Shown: positions 1-9,110 of the stretch, piece after piece
How the letters are laid out: the number at the start of each line of letters is the position of its first letter
Position numbering within the stretch: position 1 is the first letter of the stretch
Assembly: GCF_029193815.1 (NCBI RefSeq)
Contig: NZ_JARFVC010000033.1
Coordinates: forward strand, 1-46,040
Length of the DNA stretch: 46,040 nucleotides
Source of the DNA: Cytobacillus sp. S13-E01
GTDB lineage: Bacteria; Bacillota; Bacilli; Bacillales; Bacillaceae_L
Direction: 5' to 3'
The notes under the pieces: model-generated
What the model was told of the DNA's origin: nothing
The model's input: the letters and a program-made list of their open reading frames with translations, nothing else
Database searches by the model: none
Position numbers and translations under genes: made by a program

Positions 1-375
1 TTAAGTCCTCCTTTGGTTATTAAATGTCCTTTGCGCTGATCAGCTTGGACACTTTGTATCATACCAAGGAGGCTTATTTTATTCAAATCTCATTTTGCTT
101 TAATACAGGAATGCTTTCTTATCTTTTGAAAAAGCCCAACTGCCGGCTTTTTCAAGTTCGGATTCCCTTCGGGGAGGGATGCGAGCCTCCTCGGCTATGC
201 CTGTGGGGAATCGCCGGATATCCCTCTTAATCCCGCAGGAGTCAAGTGCCTTCTGCTCCAATCCACTCTTGATTTAAATATCTTCAGATAGCAGCAAGCT
301 TTACACTTTTTCATTGCTAATTAGAAGTCAAGTATTGATAATGATTTTCATTCCTGTAAAATAGATAGTAACTAA
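1..375. other. Intergenic region with hairpins and a dispersed repeat
   Basis: No convincing gene. It holds a perfect 11-bp stem (126-136 pairing with 145-155, 8-nt loop) that would act as a terminator in either direction. A GC-rich segment follows, with an inverted GATTCCC/GGGAATC pair. Positions 231-272 match, in reverse orientation, the stretch at 6968-7000, so they are two copies of a dispersed intergenic repeat. A 68-codon open frame beginning at 24 has no ribosome binding site and covers the hairpins, so it is not called. Confidence 0.6.
126..155. terminator. Bidirectional hairpin terminator
   Basis: TTGAAAAAGCC (126-136) pairs perfectly with GGCTTTTTCAA (145-155). The A-rich and T-rich arms mean it could terminate on either strand. 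The gene it serves lies left of the window or is absent. Confidence 0.6.
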
Positions 376-399
376 ATGTCGTTAAAGAAAGAGGGTAGT

Positions 400-999
400 A
401 TGATGGAGTTAATCAATTTTTCTACCGATGCAATTGCTTCAGAAGAGGAGCTTCGAGAAATAGTAGGAACGCCACACGAATATGTCATAAAAAAAAGCGT
501 TTCGGTGTTAGATGAGCATTGTAAGAGATTTGTAGAAATGTCACCACTGTTTTTTCTATCTACGTCAAATTCAGAGGGAGATTGTGATGTTTCGCCAAAA
601 GGGGACTATCCGTGTGGAATCCAGATAATAAACAACAAGCAATTAGTGATTCCGGATCGTCCAGGCAATAGACGAGTAGACTCCATCATTAATATTTTAT
701 CCAATCCACACGTAGGACTATTATTCCTCATTCCAGGGCTAGAGGAGGTACTCCGCATAAATGGACGTGCAACTATAATAAAAAATACTGAGATTTTAAA
801 CAACATGAACCTAAACGGAAAGCCACCATTACTTGGAATCGGTGTTGATATAGAGGAATGCTTTATCCACTGCTCTCGTGCATTGAAAAAATCAAAAATA
901 TGGAACACTGACACATGGCCAAACAAAGCAGACATCCCATCCGGTTTGGAAATATTTCATGCAGCCTTGCAACACAATGGAGTGGAAGTGAGGAGATAA
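400..999 (+). CDS. PPOX-type FMN flavoprotein (MSMEG_1061-like)
   Basis: A protein of about 199 residues of the pyridoxamine 5'-phosphate oxidase-like split-barrel superfamily. These proteins bind FMN (some bind F420 or heme) and reduce or oxidise small molecules in the cytosol. Family signs are the early FFLSTSN strand, the SPKGDYP segment, the PDRPGNRR turn where flavin phosphate is normally bound, and the later VGLLFLIPG and LRINGRA strands. An upstream in-frame ATG at 376 is less likely than the tandem ATGs at 400/403, which follow an AAAGAGGG ribosome binding site. It appears monocistronic. The substrate cannot be told; the family call is secure, but true PdxH activity is not implied. 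Confidence 0.85.
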   Translation: MMELINFSTDAIASEEELREIVGTPHEYVIKKSVSVLDEHCKRFVEMSPLFFLSTSNSEGDCDVSPKGDYPCGIQIINNKQLVIPDRPGNRRVDSIINILSNPHVGLLFLIPGLEEVLRINGRATIIKNTEILNNMNLNGKPPLLGIGVDIEECFIHCSRALKKSKIWNTDTWPNKADIPSGLEIFHAALQHNGVEVRR

Positions 1000-2132
1000 A
1001 GGTGAAATTTAGAGCCTGACCACAGGCCTTTCATATAGTGAATACATTCAAGAATTTCACATCTGGTTTTCAGGTCAAATAGAAAAAAGGATAGGGTAAT
1101 AAAACTAACGGGTTCCCTTTTGAAGTGCAAAAAGTGAAAAAACAGGGTATATAACTTACAAAAAGTCATAGGAAGTCGCCATGCTTTTTATATTTCTTTA
1201 AACCCAAAAATTTAAGTGTATAAGGTATATAAATAATGTCCTTAAAATCAAGGCTCTGTTATTATTCATTGTTGATATTCGTGTAGGAATAAGAATTCAT
1301 AGGCGGAGAATTTCCTGCTAATGTTTATAGAGGGGGCTTTAGATGCAGATATAAGCGGAGATATTCCGATTAACTGCTCTAAATAAGACAAAATCCAAGG
1401 TTTTGGATAATTTAAACGGAAAAACTTCCCTTATTTTTAGGAAAATATGCGTATTTACCAATTTAAACGGAATTTTTCCGTTTATTTTTTAAACACGGTA
1501 AAAACAGCATTTAGTTATAATGGAGCCGAAATTTCTGATAATCCGATCTTATACATAATTTAACATAGTAATTTTACATCTATTTTAGCAAACCAATTAT
1601 CAGATAGAGAATTGCTATTCGCAAATAGTGATTTACTATGTGATTTATCATGCGATTTTATATGTTAAATTACAAAAAAACATTGATCTAGCAATAAAAA
1701 ATAGGGTGAGAAAATCACTACGATTTCGCACCCTATTTGCATTGTGATTTACTGTTTTGCACCTTTAAAGAGAACCCGTAAGTAATAAAACGACCTTGCT
1801 CCCTTTTTTACTGCCTAGCTTTTCCCCGTATGTAACTACTTTTTCTTTCATTTTGCTTCTTTCTCCAGCAAAGTAACATTACCAAACGATGGAAGTTTAT
1901 TTTTCTTTTGAAATAGTAGAAATATTACTTTAAATTGCTCACTTTAACTACTTCTTTAAAGTTTTTTGTGGACTTGTTTTTCATCGACTATCAAATTCCT
2001 ATAAAAATGAAGAACTCAACTGGCTTTCTACCGATAAACCACTGTAAACTACCTTCGAATGGTATATACTAAGTAACATTAGTGAATTCGGACACCCGAA
2101 AAGCCGTAATAAGGATAGAAGGGAGGAATACG
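1000..2132. other. Long non-coding interval containing a MITE-like element
   Basis: More than 1.1 kb without a supportable gene on either strand. Most of it is the inverted-repeat-bounded element described separately (1096-1791). From 1792 to 2132 the DNA is AT-rich and only the ribosome binding site of the next gene is recognisable. Two imperfect TTTAAACGGAA/TTCCGTTTA palindromes at about 1412-1486 are short hairpins of a type common between Bacillus genes. Confidence 0.6.
1096..1791. mobile_element. Non-autonomous MITE-like element with 10-bp target duplication
   Basis: The outer 10-mer GTAATAAAAC occurs directly repeated at 1096-1105 and 1782-1791. Just inside are imperfect terminal inverted repeats: 1106-1132 and the complement of 1755-1781 match at 22 of 27 positions, both beginning T-A/T-ACGGGTTC. 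The 676-bp interior has no open frame of note, so it is a non-autonomous or decayed transposable element. Near the right end are a strong hairpin (AAATAGGGTG at 1699-1708 with CACCCTATTT at 1729-1738) and repeated TGTGATTTA-like words (about 1626-1660 and 1743-1752). No transposase with matching ends was seen in the window. Confidence 0.7.
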
Positions 2133-3392
2133 ATGGAGTTTATTCTTAACCAAATGCTGGAATTTGGAATGGGTCCGAGCCTGGCTGATTATATGGCTGC
2201 TTTTATCATGATTTTATTTATAATAATCCTCTGTATAATCGCAAATTTTATCACGAAGAAAATCGTCATGAGGGTGATCACGCATTTCATTACGACAAAT
2301 AAATTCAAATGGGATGACATGCTATTGGAAAGAAGGGTCTTTCATAGGTTATCTCACATTGTTCCAGCAATCATTATCTATTACTTTGCTCCAACCTTCC
2401 CTGATTTTCAGCATGTTATAGAAAAAGGGGCAATTGCCTACATCATTATTGTCGGTGCACTTGTGATAAACAACTTTTTAAATGCATTTAACGATGTTTA
2501 TCAAACGTTCGAAATCTCAAAGACTAAGCCGATTAAGGGATATATACAGGTCGCAAAGATTTTGATTTTTATCTTTAGCGGAATAATTGTCATTGCGAAC
2601 CTGATTGGGAAAAGTCCTTTTCTTCTATTAAGTGGGTTTGGAGCGCTCTCTGCTGTTCTCTTGTTAGTGTTTAAAGATTCAATCTTAGGGCTTGTAGCGG
2701 GCATTCAGTTGGCAGCCAATGACATGGTACGTGTTGGAGATTGGATTGAAATGCCTAAATATGAAGCAGATGGGGACATCATTGATATCTCTTTAAATAC
2801 GGTAAAAGTTCAAAACTTTGATAAAACGATTACGACCATACCGAGCTATGCTCTTGTATCTGACGCTTTTAAAAACTGGAGGGGGATGCAAGCTTCTGGT
2901 GGTCGACGAATCAAACGATCCGTCTTTATTGATACAAATACAATCATGTTTTGCACGGATGAAATGATTGAGGAATTTAAACAAATTAACTATCTATCTA
3001 CATATATAAAGAATCGAGAAAATGAAATTGCTGAATACAATGCGAAGCATGACAATAACAAAAACAATCGGGTGAATAGACGAGCCCTTACAAATATTGG
3101 TGTTTTTCGGGCGTATATAAACAATTACCTTCAAAATCACAATGGGATTAGTCAGAATATGACCTTACTCGTCAGACAACTGGCACCAACCGAACACGGT
3201 TTGCCAATAGAAATATATGCGTTTACCAACGATATCCGCTGGGACGTATATGAAACCATTCAATCAGATATCTTTGATCATCTCTTTGCAGTAGCACCCG
3301 AATTTGGACTTAGAGTGTTCCAGAATCCTTCAGGGAATGACTTGAAAAGAATTATTGGTGAATCAGGCAAGGAAAAGATGGTTGATAATTAG
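2133..3392 (+). CDS. Mechanosensitive channel, MscS family (YbdG-like)
   Basis: A 419-residue inner-membrane channel that would open under membrane tension to release osmolytes on hypo-osmotic shock. Hydrophobic helices occupy roughly the first 175 residues. They are followed by the pore-helix region GFGALSAVLLLVFKDSI and the MscS beta domain (VGDWIEMP, then VKVQNFDKTITTIP and NWRGM). The long soluble C-terminus and the overall length fit the YbdG/MscM branch rather than the ~286-residue MscS. The start was set at the ATG at 2133, behind GGGAGG, rather than an upstream in-frame GTG at 2082. A terminator follows at 3503-3531, so it is a single-gene transcript. Confidence 0.9.
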   Translation: MEFILNQMLEFGMGPSLADYMAAFIMILFIIILCIIANFITKKIVMRVITHFITTNKFKWDDMLLERRVFHRLSHIVPAIIIYYFAPTFPDFQHVIEKGAIAYIIIVGALVINNFLNAFNDVYQTFEISKTKPIKGYIQVAKILIFIFSGIIVIANLIGKSPFLLLSGFGALSAVLLLVFKDSILGLVAGIQLAANDMVRVGDWIEMPKYEADGDIIDISLNTVKVQNFDKTITTIPSYALVSDAFKNWRGMQASGGRRIKRSVFIDTNTIMFCTDEMIEEFKQINYLSTYIKNRENEIAEYNAKHDNNKNNRVNRRALTNIGVFRAYINNYLQNHNGISQNMTLLVRQLAPTEHGLPIEIYAFTNDIRWDVYETIQSDIFDHLFAVAPEFGLRVFQNPSGNDLKRIIGESGKEKMVDN

Positions 3393-3502
3393 ATTATGAT
3401 CCAGGGAAGAGATTAAGTTATTAAAAAAATTGAAAAATAGAGACAACTAAAAATAAAATTTCAGTTTTATGATTTTAGCTATCTCATATGAAATAACGAG
3501 AG

Positions 3503-3531
3503 GACATCCGGAATAAATGGATGTCTTTTTT
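3503..3531 (+). terminator. Rho-independent terminator after the MscS-type gene
   Basis: GACATCC (3503-3509) pairs with GGATGTC (3519-3525), followed by a run of six T. It lies about 110 bp after the stop codon of the channel gene. Confidence 0.85.
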
Positions 3532-3738
3532 GCTATTGGAAAAATATACATTAGTCTCTAACAGATTGATTAAAAGAAAATTTTCTAGGTATATGAAACC
3601 CAAAATCTAAAAGTAATTTCCCCAAATTTAATTAAAAAATATTTTATTGAAAAGTCATGCCACCTTTTGTACCCTCTAAGCCTATAACTTATGTGAAAAG
3701 GAATCTTAATAAAGGTTACTGAAAGGATAGTGGTTGGG

Positions 3739-4710
3739 ATGGCAAAGTACAGAATGGTACATACAGAATTTTGGATGAGTCCGGTAGTATCGGAGGAGAT
3801 GACACCGGAGGATCGGTACTTTTTTTTATATCTATTAACAAATCCACATACGAAACAAATTGGCATCTATAAAATTACGAAGAAACAGATGGCGTTTGAT
3901 ATGGGGTATTCGATTGAAAGTGTGCATTCATTAATGGATCGATTTATTCAACATCATAAACTCATTCGCTACAATCCAGAAACAAGGGAGCTTGCGATTA
4001 AAAACTGGGGGAAGGATAACCTGCATCGTGGTGGCAAACCGGTGACAGATTGTATTTTAGCAGAATTGGAAAATGTCGAGGATACCTCGCTTATTCAGTA
4101 TGTTGGTGAAAACATTCCTAAGCTTGATATTCGTAGTCTTTATGAAAATTTTTATGAAGCGGAAGATACGACATCTATCTCTTCTGATCCCCTAGTCGAC
4201 GATTCGTCTGACGATTCGTTTTCGACTCGTTTCACGATACGTGGGCAAAAAGAAAAAGAAAAAGAAAAAGAAAAAGAAAAAGAAAAAGAAAAACAACAAC
4301 AAACAGTTCTCTATCCTAGTAAAGTGAATAAAACAGAACAGACGGTTTACGAAGAGGTTGTGAAGGAAATCAATGAGTTTTGGGATCTGAATGGATTTGG
4401 TTTTGCAAACATTCATGCAAAAGCTCAGCTACTAGCTTGGTTAGATGATGCTACATTTATGAATCCGAAAGAAGTAATTTTAAAAGCAATGCACATTGCT
4501 TGTGTAAACAATAAACGAAAGCTGAACTATGTTGTTGCTATTTTAAAAAATTGGGAAAATGAATCATTGCTAACCGTTGAAGAAATTGAGTTGTATGACG
4601 AGAACAAAGCCAAGGGTTTGAGAGAAAAACAATTGGGCGAATCAAAAAAAGTCGGTCGCGATATACCAAGGGAATTTGTACTAGATATAACAGCAGGTGA
4701 GGAATCGTGA
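3739..4710 (+). CDS. DnaD-domain replication initiation/helicase-loading protein
   Basis: A 323-residue protein of the phage replisome-organiser/DnaD type, which binds origin DNA and helps load the replicative helicase. The N-terminus (about 1-110) reads as a winged-helix replication protein (HTEFW, then GIYKITKKQMAFDMGYS). After an acidic/serine linker comes a (Lys-Glu) stretch encoded by an AAAGAA hexanucleotide repeat at about 4246-4293. The C-terminal DnaD domain contains the LNYVVAILKNW motif. The ATG at 3739 is 11 nt from GAAAGGA and is preferred over the GTG at 3730. Its stop overlaps the start of the DnaB-like gene, the usual initiator-helicase pair of Gram-positive phages and plasmids. 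Confidence 0.85.
   Translation: MAKYRMVHTEFWMSPVVSEEMTPEDRYFFLYLLTNPHTKQIGIYKITKKQMAFDMGYSIESVHSLMDRFIQHHKLIRYNPETRELAIKNWGKDNLHRGGKPVTDCILAELENVEDTSLIQYVGENIPKLDIRSLYENFYEAEDTTSISSDPLVDDSSDDSFSTRFTIRGQKEKEKEKEKEKEKEKQQQTVLYPSKVNKTEQTVYEEVVKEINEFWDLNGFGFANIHAKAQLLAWLDDATFMNPKEVILKAMHIACVNNKRKLNYVVAILKNWENESLLTVEEIELYDENKAKGLREKQLGESKKVGRDIPREFVLDITAGEES
4246..4293 (+). repeat. AAAGAA hexanucleotide microsatellite inside the DnaD-like gene
   Basis: About seven to eight copies of AAAGAA encode alternating Lys-Glu in the linker between the two domains. Because the unit is six bases, slippage would change linker length without breaking the frame. Confidence 0.85.
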
Positions 4711-5979
4711 ATGTTGTAGAACAGACGTTTCTTGGCAGCTTAATGAAAGCCGATTATTTGATCAAAGATACCGTTATCCGCCCTGAACAGTTAGAAAGTG
4801 GACGTCATAAAGAGTTGTTGCGGAGAATGGTTGACTTTAACCAAGCGGGTAAGAATATTGATTTGATCACCTTAACAACCTTACCTAATCTTGAATCCTT
4901 CGGTGGAATGTCGTATTTATCCGAACTGTTATCATTTGCCGATATTGAAAAATTTGACGAGGTTGAGAAGCTCATCATAGATGGGTGGAAGGAAAGAGAA
5001 AAGCGAAACATCCTGAAGATGGCAGCCTTGAAAGATTGGGAGATTGCTAGAGTCATAGCCGAATTGGACAAGATTAATCAGCTGAAAATGGATGATCATA
5101 CGTCAATCCAACAAGCATTGGTAAGCATCTATGAAGCCCCTTGGAAAAAGCAAGAAGTGATAAAGAGTGCGGCAACTGGACTTAAAAAACTTGATGCCAT
5201 GACAGGTGGTTTTCAAGACGGGGAAGTAACTATTTTAGCGGCAAGACCATCGATGGGCAAATCAGACGTTATGCTCCATTTTGCAAAAGCAGCGGGATGG
5301 ACAGGCTATGTTCCACTTATCTTTTCACTCGAAATGCCTGAAAAGCTCATAACGACTCGCCTAATTGCTTCAACAGGAGGCTTCAACCGTGTGAAAATGC
5401 GTAACCCCAAAAAAATGCTAACCCCAGCCCAAAAGCAGAAATGGTCTGATGTGATTGGGGACCTAAATGAAACAAATATCCAAATTTTAGGGTGGGGCTG
5501 GACAAACGGTAGCTAACATGAGAGCAAAAACAAGAAAAGTCATGAATCAATACCCAACCAAGAAACCTATTATTTTTATCGATTATTTAACACTCATACA
5601 ATCAAGCCAACCTTTTGGAGGAAATGCCCACCTACAAGTAACGGAAATCTCCAAAAGTTTAAAAACAATGGCAAAGGATTTTGCCTGCCCTGTCATTTGT
5701 TTAGCACAACTAAATCGGTCGGTCGAGACAAGAGCGAATAAACGACCGATGATGTCTGATATTCGTGAATCAGGAAGTGTCGAACAAGATGCCGACGTTA
5801 TCTTGTTCTTGTACCGTGAGAAATATTATGACAAAGACTCTGGAAATCCTACTCTTGAAATCATTGTCTCGAAAAATCGGAACGGTCCAGTTGGTACGGT
5901 TACCGTAAAATACAACGAATTTACTGGAACCATTGAAGAGCAAACGGAGGAAAAGAGAGAGAATGAAGTCTTTAACTAA
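4707..5979 (+). pseudogene. DnaB-like replicative helicase, frameshifted
   Basis: The first frame (4707-5516) carries the DnaB N-terminal domain and the RecA-fold Walker A segment ARPSMGKS. It ends after a shifted tail reading ILGWGWTNGS. The second frame resumes the helicase: read one base later near 5490, GAGQTVANMRA continues into the ATG at 5518. It then carries the Walker B strand IIFIDYLTLIQ, the LAQLNRSVE motif and DIRESGSVEQDADVI to 5979. Together they make a normal helicase of about 420 residues, so one extra base in the AGGGTGGGG region has split it. Either the gene is inactive or the base is a sequencing error. The first part's start overlaps the DnaD-like stop by 4 nt. Confidence 0.85.
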
Positions 5980-6049
5980 CTGCATACATCAAACTAAAAC
6001 CCAACCACGAACCCCACAAAACAACCATTATACTAATGAGGTGAAACCA

Positions 6050-6469
6050 ATGAAGGTAAAAGAGGTATTCGATTATAGTATTTCTAATGAAGTATCACCA
6101 TTGGCACATTACATCTTCCACTTATATCAAGAAAAAAAGATTACTTCAGAAGACGACTTTTCCAAACTAGATTTCGATCAAGCCGATCATCAGAAAGTAG
6201 AAGAAATGATTACTAATAATGTATTAGGAATTTATAAGATGAATATCTATGCACTTAAGATGAACGAGCAGGATTTCGTCTATATCTTTGCCCGAAATTC
6301 GAATGAGGCTACCCAGTTCTTTATTGAAACGTATTATCAACCCCCAATGTATTGTAAGGAATCCTCACTAGATACTGAGTTTGTTAGAGGGAAGGAGATT
6401 GTTTCTTTTCGGGATATGAGGAAGGAGTATAGCAGCTTTCCGGCTGTGGCTGGGGAGTTTAGTTGGTAG
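6050..6469 (+). CDS. Hypothetical protein downstream of the helicase
   Basis: A 139-residue soluble protein that I do not recognise. Start ATG at 6050 sits 6 nt after GAGGTG; an upstream in-frame ATG at 5933 would overlap the helicase and lacks a binding site. It is acidic and aromatic-rich, without membrane segments, cysteine clusters or an obvious catalytic motif. The C-terminal half contains an FVYIFARNSNEA strand typical of a small alpha/beta fold. Its place directly after the DnaD/DnaB-like pair suggests it belongs to the same phage- or plasmid-derived block. Confidence 0.65.
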   Translation: MKVKEVFDYSISNEVSPLAHYIFHLYQEKKITSEDDFSKLDFDQADHQKVEEMITNNVLGIYKMNIYALKMNEQDFVYIFARNSNEATQFFIETYYQPPMYCKESSLDTEFVRGKEIVSFRDMRKEYSSFPAVAGEFSW

Positions 6470-6555
6470 TCAATTGGAATTTTAAATACCTTTCTCTTCT
6501 ATAATCGTAGTAACTGTTAAAGAGTAAATAGACTAGAAAATGGATAGGTAACTAT

Positions 6556-6584
6556 TTGTTGGTTATTCATAATAATGCTATAAT
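6556..6584 (+). promoter_or_regulatory. Sigma-A type promoter of the antitoxin gene
   Basis: A -35 box TTGTTG (6556-6561) and a perfect -10 box TATAAT (6579-6584) are separated by 17 bp. They lie 33 bp before the preferred antitoxin start at 6618. Confidence 0.6.
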
Positions 6585-6617
6585 TAAGGCATAGTTATGA
6601 TACGAGGAGATGTGATT

Positions 6618-6884
6618 ATGCCTGAAATTCGTCCGATAAAGGATTTGAGAAATACTACAGAAATCTCTGAATTGTGCCACCAAATCAAGGAACCTCTTTT
6701 TATCACGAAGAATGGCTATGGAGATTTAGTTGTTATGAGTATGGAAACCTATGAAAAGTCTCTAGGGAAGTTGGAGTTATACCAAAAGTTAGCTGAAGCA
6801 GAAATCCAATTAAAAAACGGTGAAGAACTTTTAGATGGGGAAGAAGTCTTTAAAGACCTAAAGAAAAAGCATGGAAGAAAATAA
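6618..6884 (+). CDS. Phd/YefM-family antitoxin, no partner toxin
   Basis: An 88-residue protein matching Phd/YefM antitoxins: an N-terminal DNA-binding fold beginning PEIRPIKDLRNT, then EPLFITKNGYGDLVVMSMETYEK, and a charged C-terminal helix that in complete modules wraps the toxin. Such proteins neutralise RelE/ParE- or Doc-type toxins and repress their own promoter. The ATG at 6618 follows AGGAG at good distance; ATG 6597 is upstream in frame. No RelE, Doc or other toxin gene follows: a terminator starts 10 bp after the stop. It is therefore either an orphan antitoxin or one acting on a toxin elsewhere. Confidence 0.85.
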   Translation: MPEIRPIKDLRNTTEISELCHQIKEPLFITKNGYGDLVVMSMETYEKSLGKLELYQKLAEAEIQLKNGEELLDGEEVFKDLKKKHGRK

Positions 6885-6893
6885 ATACAAAAT

Positions 6894-6942
6894 AAGGTGT
6901 TTAACATCAGTCAAAAGTGACAGATGTTAAGCACCTTTTTAT
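6894..6942 (+). terminator. Terminator after the antitoxin gene
   Basis: AAGGTGTTTAACATC (6894-6908) pairs with GATGTTAAGCACCTT (6923-6937) and is followed by T residues. It closes the antitoxin transcript and excludes a downstream co-transcribed toxin. Confidence 0.85.
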
Positions 6943-7217
6943 TTTGGAGTTTCGTGTATTAATCAAAAGTGGATTGGAGCGGAAGGCGCTTGCTCCTGAG
7001 GAAAAAACAAACTTTGAGAAAAGAGGCATCAGTTAAAAGATAATTAGCAGAATCGTTTATGTGTTACTAAGCAATAAAAATATAGTATAAAATAACATAT
7101 ATTTATTGTAATTCGATAAATATCGTGTTAAAATCTTATAAACAAGATAAAGGAAATGTAAGGCTTTAGAAAAAGGAAAGTAGATTTTGATATGAAGAAA
7201 TATGGGAGGTAAAAACG
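6943..7217. other. Intergenic region with dispersed Bacillus repeat
   Basis: Positions 6968-7000 match the reverse complement of 231-272 in this window (common core GTGGATTGGAGC). The rest is AT-rich, ending with the GGGAGG ribosome binding site of the next gene. No coding frame of interest. Confidence 0.6.
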
Positions 7218-8468
7218 ATGGACAATAACCATTTGTTTATTGAAAATATTGATAACCCACATGAGCTGGAGAGGATGTTCAGAAAAGACCCTAAAGCTTT
7301 TAAAAAGTCATTCTCACACGCTTGGGAACAAAACCCAAATTCACCTGTTTTTGCTGTTTGGTATGAAAGATTGCATTTCAAGGAGGTTGAGAATACGGAT
7401 AAAGCATTCTTGCCTCAGAAAGGTTTCTTGCTGATGGGCATTTTAGCCATTCTGGCAGGGATAGTTACTAGGGTCATTTTCCATTTTGTCGAACAGGAAG
7501 CAATCGCTCCAATTAACCTGGCTTTTGGAATACTTCCCTTTATTGCAGCTTATTTTGTATATAAGAATCCTCCGAAGAAAAAGGTTCTTTACACCCTTAT
7601 ATCAATGTTCTTGATTTCTGAGGTTTTCCTTAATTTACTGCCATTAGATTTTAATAAAGATAGTATCATCCTTGCTTATTTACACCTACCCATCTTCTTA
7701 TGGGTTTTGGTAGGATTAGCATTCACAGGAAATGACTATTCAATAGGCAACACAAGATTAGGCTATCTTAAATTTAATTTGGAATTTGGCATTTTATATG
7801 GCAGCATGGCCATTAGCGGTATGTTGCTCGCATTATTAACCATGCAGTTATTTAGCTTTGTCGCCCTAGATATAGCAGACTTCTATTTTAGAAATATCGT
7901 TTTATTTGGTGCTGCTGGGCTCTCAATTGTGGCTACACACCTAGTATCTAACAATCTTAAAATCGCCAAGAATATTACACCATATATAGCTAAAATCTTT
8001 AGCCCACTTGTCTTGGTCACATTATTGGTCTACCTTATAACCGCTATAGGGGTTGGGGAAAATCCATTCTTAGATCGCAATTTCCTGCTAGCCTTTAATG
8101 GAATACTACTTTTTGTATTGGTCGTAACCATATTTTCTATTACCGAAAGCGGTACGGAGGAGAAAAAGAACATGTTTGATTATATCAATTTTGCCTTAAT
8201 TGTTCTTGCTCTTATTATTGACAGTGTAGCGTTGTCGGCCATCGTGTTCAGACTTTCTTCTTATGGAATTACGCCCAACAGACTTGCTGTTTTAGGTGTA
8301 AATCTACTTATCTGGGCAAATCTAATTTGGATCATGCTTTCCTATATACGTTTTTTACAAAACAAAACCGGACCTTCAACCATCCAAGATGCCATTACTA
8401 AGTATTTGCCAATCTATGGTCTTTGGGCAGCTTTTGTTACATTTGTTTTCCCTTTGATTTTCAAATAG
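7218..8468 (+). CDS. Polytopic membrane protein (DUF4153-like)
   Basis: A 416-residue protein with a soluble N-terminus of about 65 residues and then roughly ten hydrophobic helices to the C-terminus. No nucleotide-binding, catalytic or metal-binding motif is visible. The SYGITPNRLAVLGVNLLIWANLIW segment (given as a helix-rich block near residues 348-372) resembles the corresponding region of DUF4153 membrane proteins, so that family is my tentative assignment. GGGAGG lies 9 nt before the ATG. A hairpin at 8643-8670 probably terminates the single-gene transcript. Confidence 0.7.
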   Translation: MDNNHLFIENIDNPHELERMFRKDPKAFKKSFSHAWEQNPNSPVFAVWYERLHFKEVENTDKAFLPQKGFLLMGILAILAGIVTRVIFHFVEQEAIAPINLAFGILPFIAAYFVYKNPPKKKVLYTLISMFLISEVFLNLLPLDFNKDSIILAYLHLPIFLWVLVGLAFTGNDYSIGNTRLGYLKFNLEFGILYGSMAISGMLLALLTMQLFSFVALDIADFYFRNIVLFGAAGLSIVATHLVSNNLKIAKNITPYIAKIFSPLVLVTLLVYLITAIGVGENPFLDRNFLLAFNGILLFVLVVTIFSITESGTEEKKNMFDYINFALIVLALIIDSVALSAIVFRLSSYGITPNRLAVLGVNLLIWANLIWIMLSYIRFLQNKTGPSTIQDAITKYLPIYGLWAAFVTFVFPLIFK

Positions 8469-8642
8469 CTAAATCATGTTGCCTAGTCACTTTTCGAATT
8501 GGAACAAAAATTTATTGGAGTTTTATTAACTCTCAAAATAGCAGAACTGTCAAGGTGAGGTCACATAAAACGGTTTATGAACCCTAATATAGCAAAACAG
8601 TCAAAATGAGCTCGAAATGTTGACGACCAAATTTGTATAAGG

Positions 8643-8676
8643 ACAAAGCATCTTAATTGTTATGCTTTGTTCTATT
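8643..8676 (+). terminator. Hairpin terminator after the membrane protein gene
   Basis: ACAAAGCAT (8643-8651) pairs with ATGCTTTGT (8662-8670), followed by TCTATTTT. In front of it, 8537-8570 and 8587-8620 carry two imperfect copies of an ATAGCARAACWGTCAA segment of unknown meaning. Confidence 0.65.
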
Positions 8677-8749
8677 TTGGTTATAATTATTACTATAATA
8701 GCAATGTTTTAGGTGGAGCATTATCAAATTAGTAGAGTAGGTGTAAGCG

Positions 8750-9037
8750 ATGAGTGACAAGATGCCTAAGGATGTAGAAAATCAAATGATAGCAGCCTTA
8801 CAAGGTTTAAAGAATTTGAGAAGAGAACAGGAGGACAAACAGTATAAAAAGCATTGGGGAGAAACTCAAATTCCCTTTACTTTAACAGAAGGACTTAGAA
8901 GATATACGAAAACAGAGCTGGATACTATTAGAAAAAGCTTAGAAATTTCAAATGCTAGTAATCTCAAAAAACTCGACTTGATTGAGTTATTAACGGAAAG
9001 GTTACAAACGGATTTTTGTCATCTAAGTTACAAGTGA
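8750..9037 (+). CDS. Small SAP/Rho-N-like protein, probably C-terminally truncated
   Basis: A 95-residue soluble, charged protein. The second half (LRRYTKTELDTIRKSLEI, then KKLDLIELLTERL) has the two-helix pattern of SAP or Rho N-terminal-like domains, small folds that often bind nucleic acid. In Bacillus such a segment normally heads a longer protein. Here the frame ends ten residues after the domain with an unrelated-looking tail, so the gene may be a truncated remnant. A hairpin follows at 9078-9110. The function is unknown. Confidence 0.55.
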   Translation: MSDKMPKDVENQMIAALQGLKNLRREQEDKQYKKHWGETQIPFTLTEGLRRYTKTELDTIRKSLEISNASNLKKLDLIELLTERLQTDFCHLSYK

Positions 9038-9077
9038 AAGCTAATCTTATCTTATGTAGAATCAATCTATGAACCGT

Positions 9078-9110
9078 ATAAAGCCCGCATCCATGTGCAG
9101 GCTCTTTTTC
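9078..9110 (+). terminator. Terminator after the small SAP-like gene
   Basis: AGCC-C-GCA and TGC-A-GGCT arms pair with one mismatch and are followed by CTTTTT. Confidence 0.6.

Noticed and set aside
24-230. 68-codon open frame at the window start
   Set aside because: No ribosome binding site, and it runs through terminator and repeat hairpins.
4192-4416. Minus-strand frame with a polyphenylalanine stretch
   Set aside because: It is the complement of the AAAGAA repeat in the DnaD-like gene.
5933-6049. Upstream start for the unknown gene after the helicase
   Set aside because: It would overlap the helicase and lacks a ribosome binding site; the ATG at 6050 follows GAGGTG.
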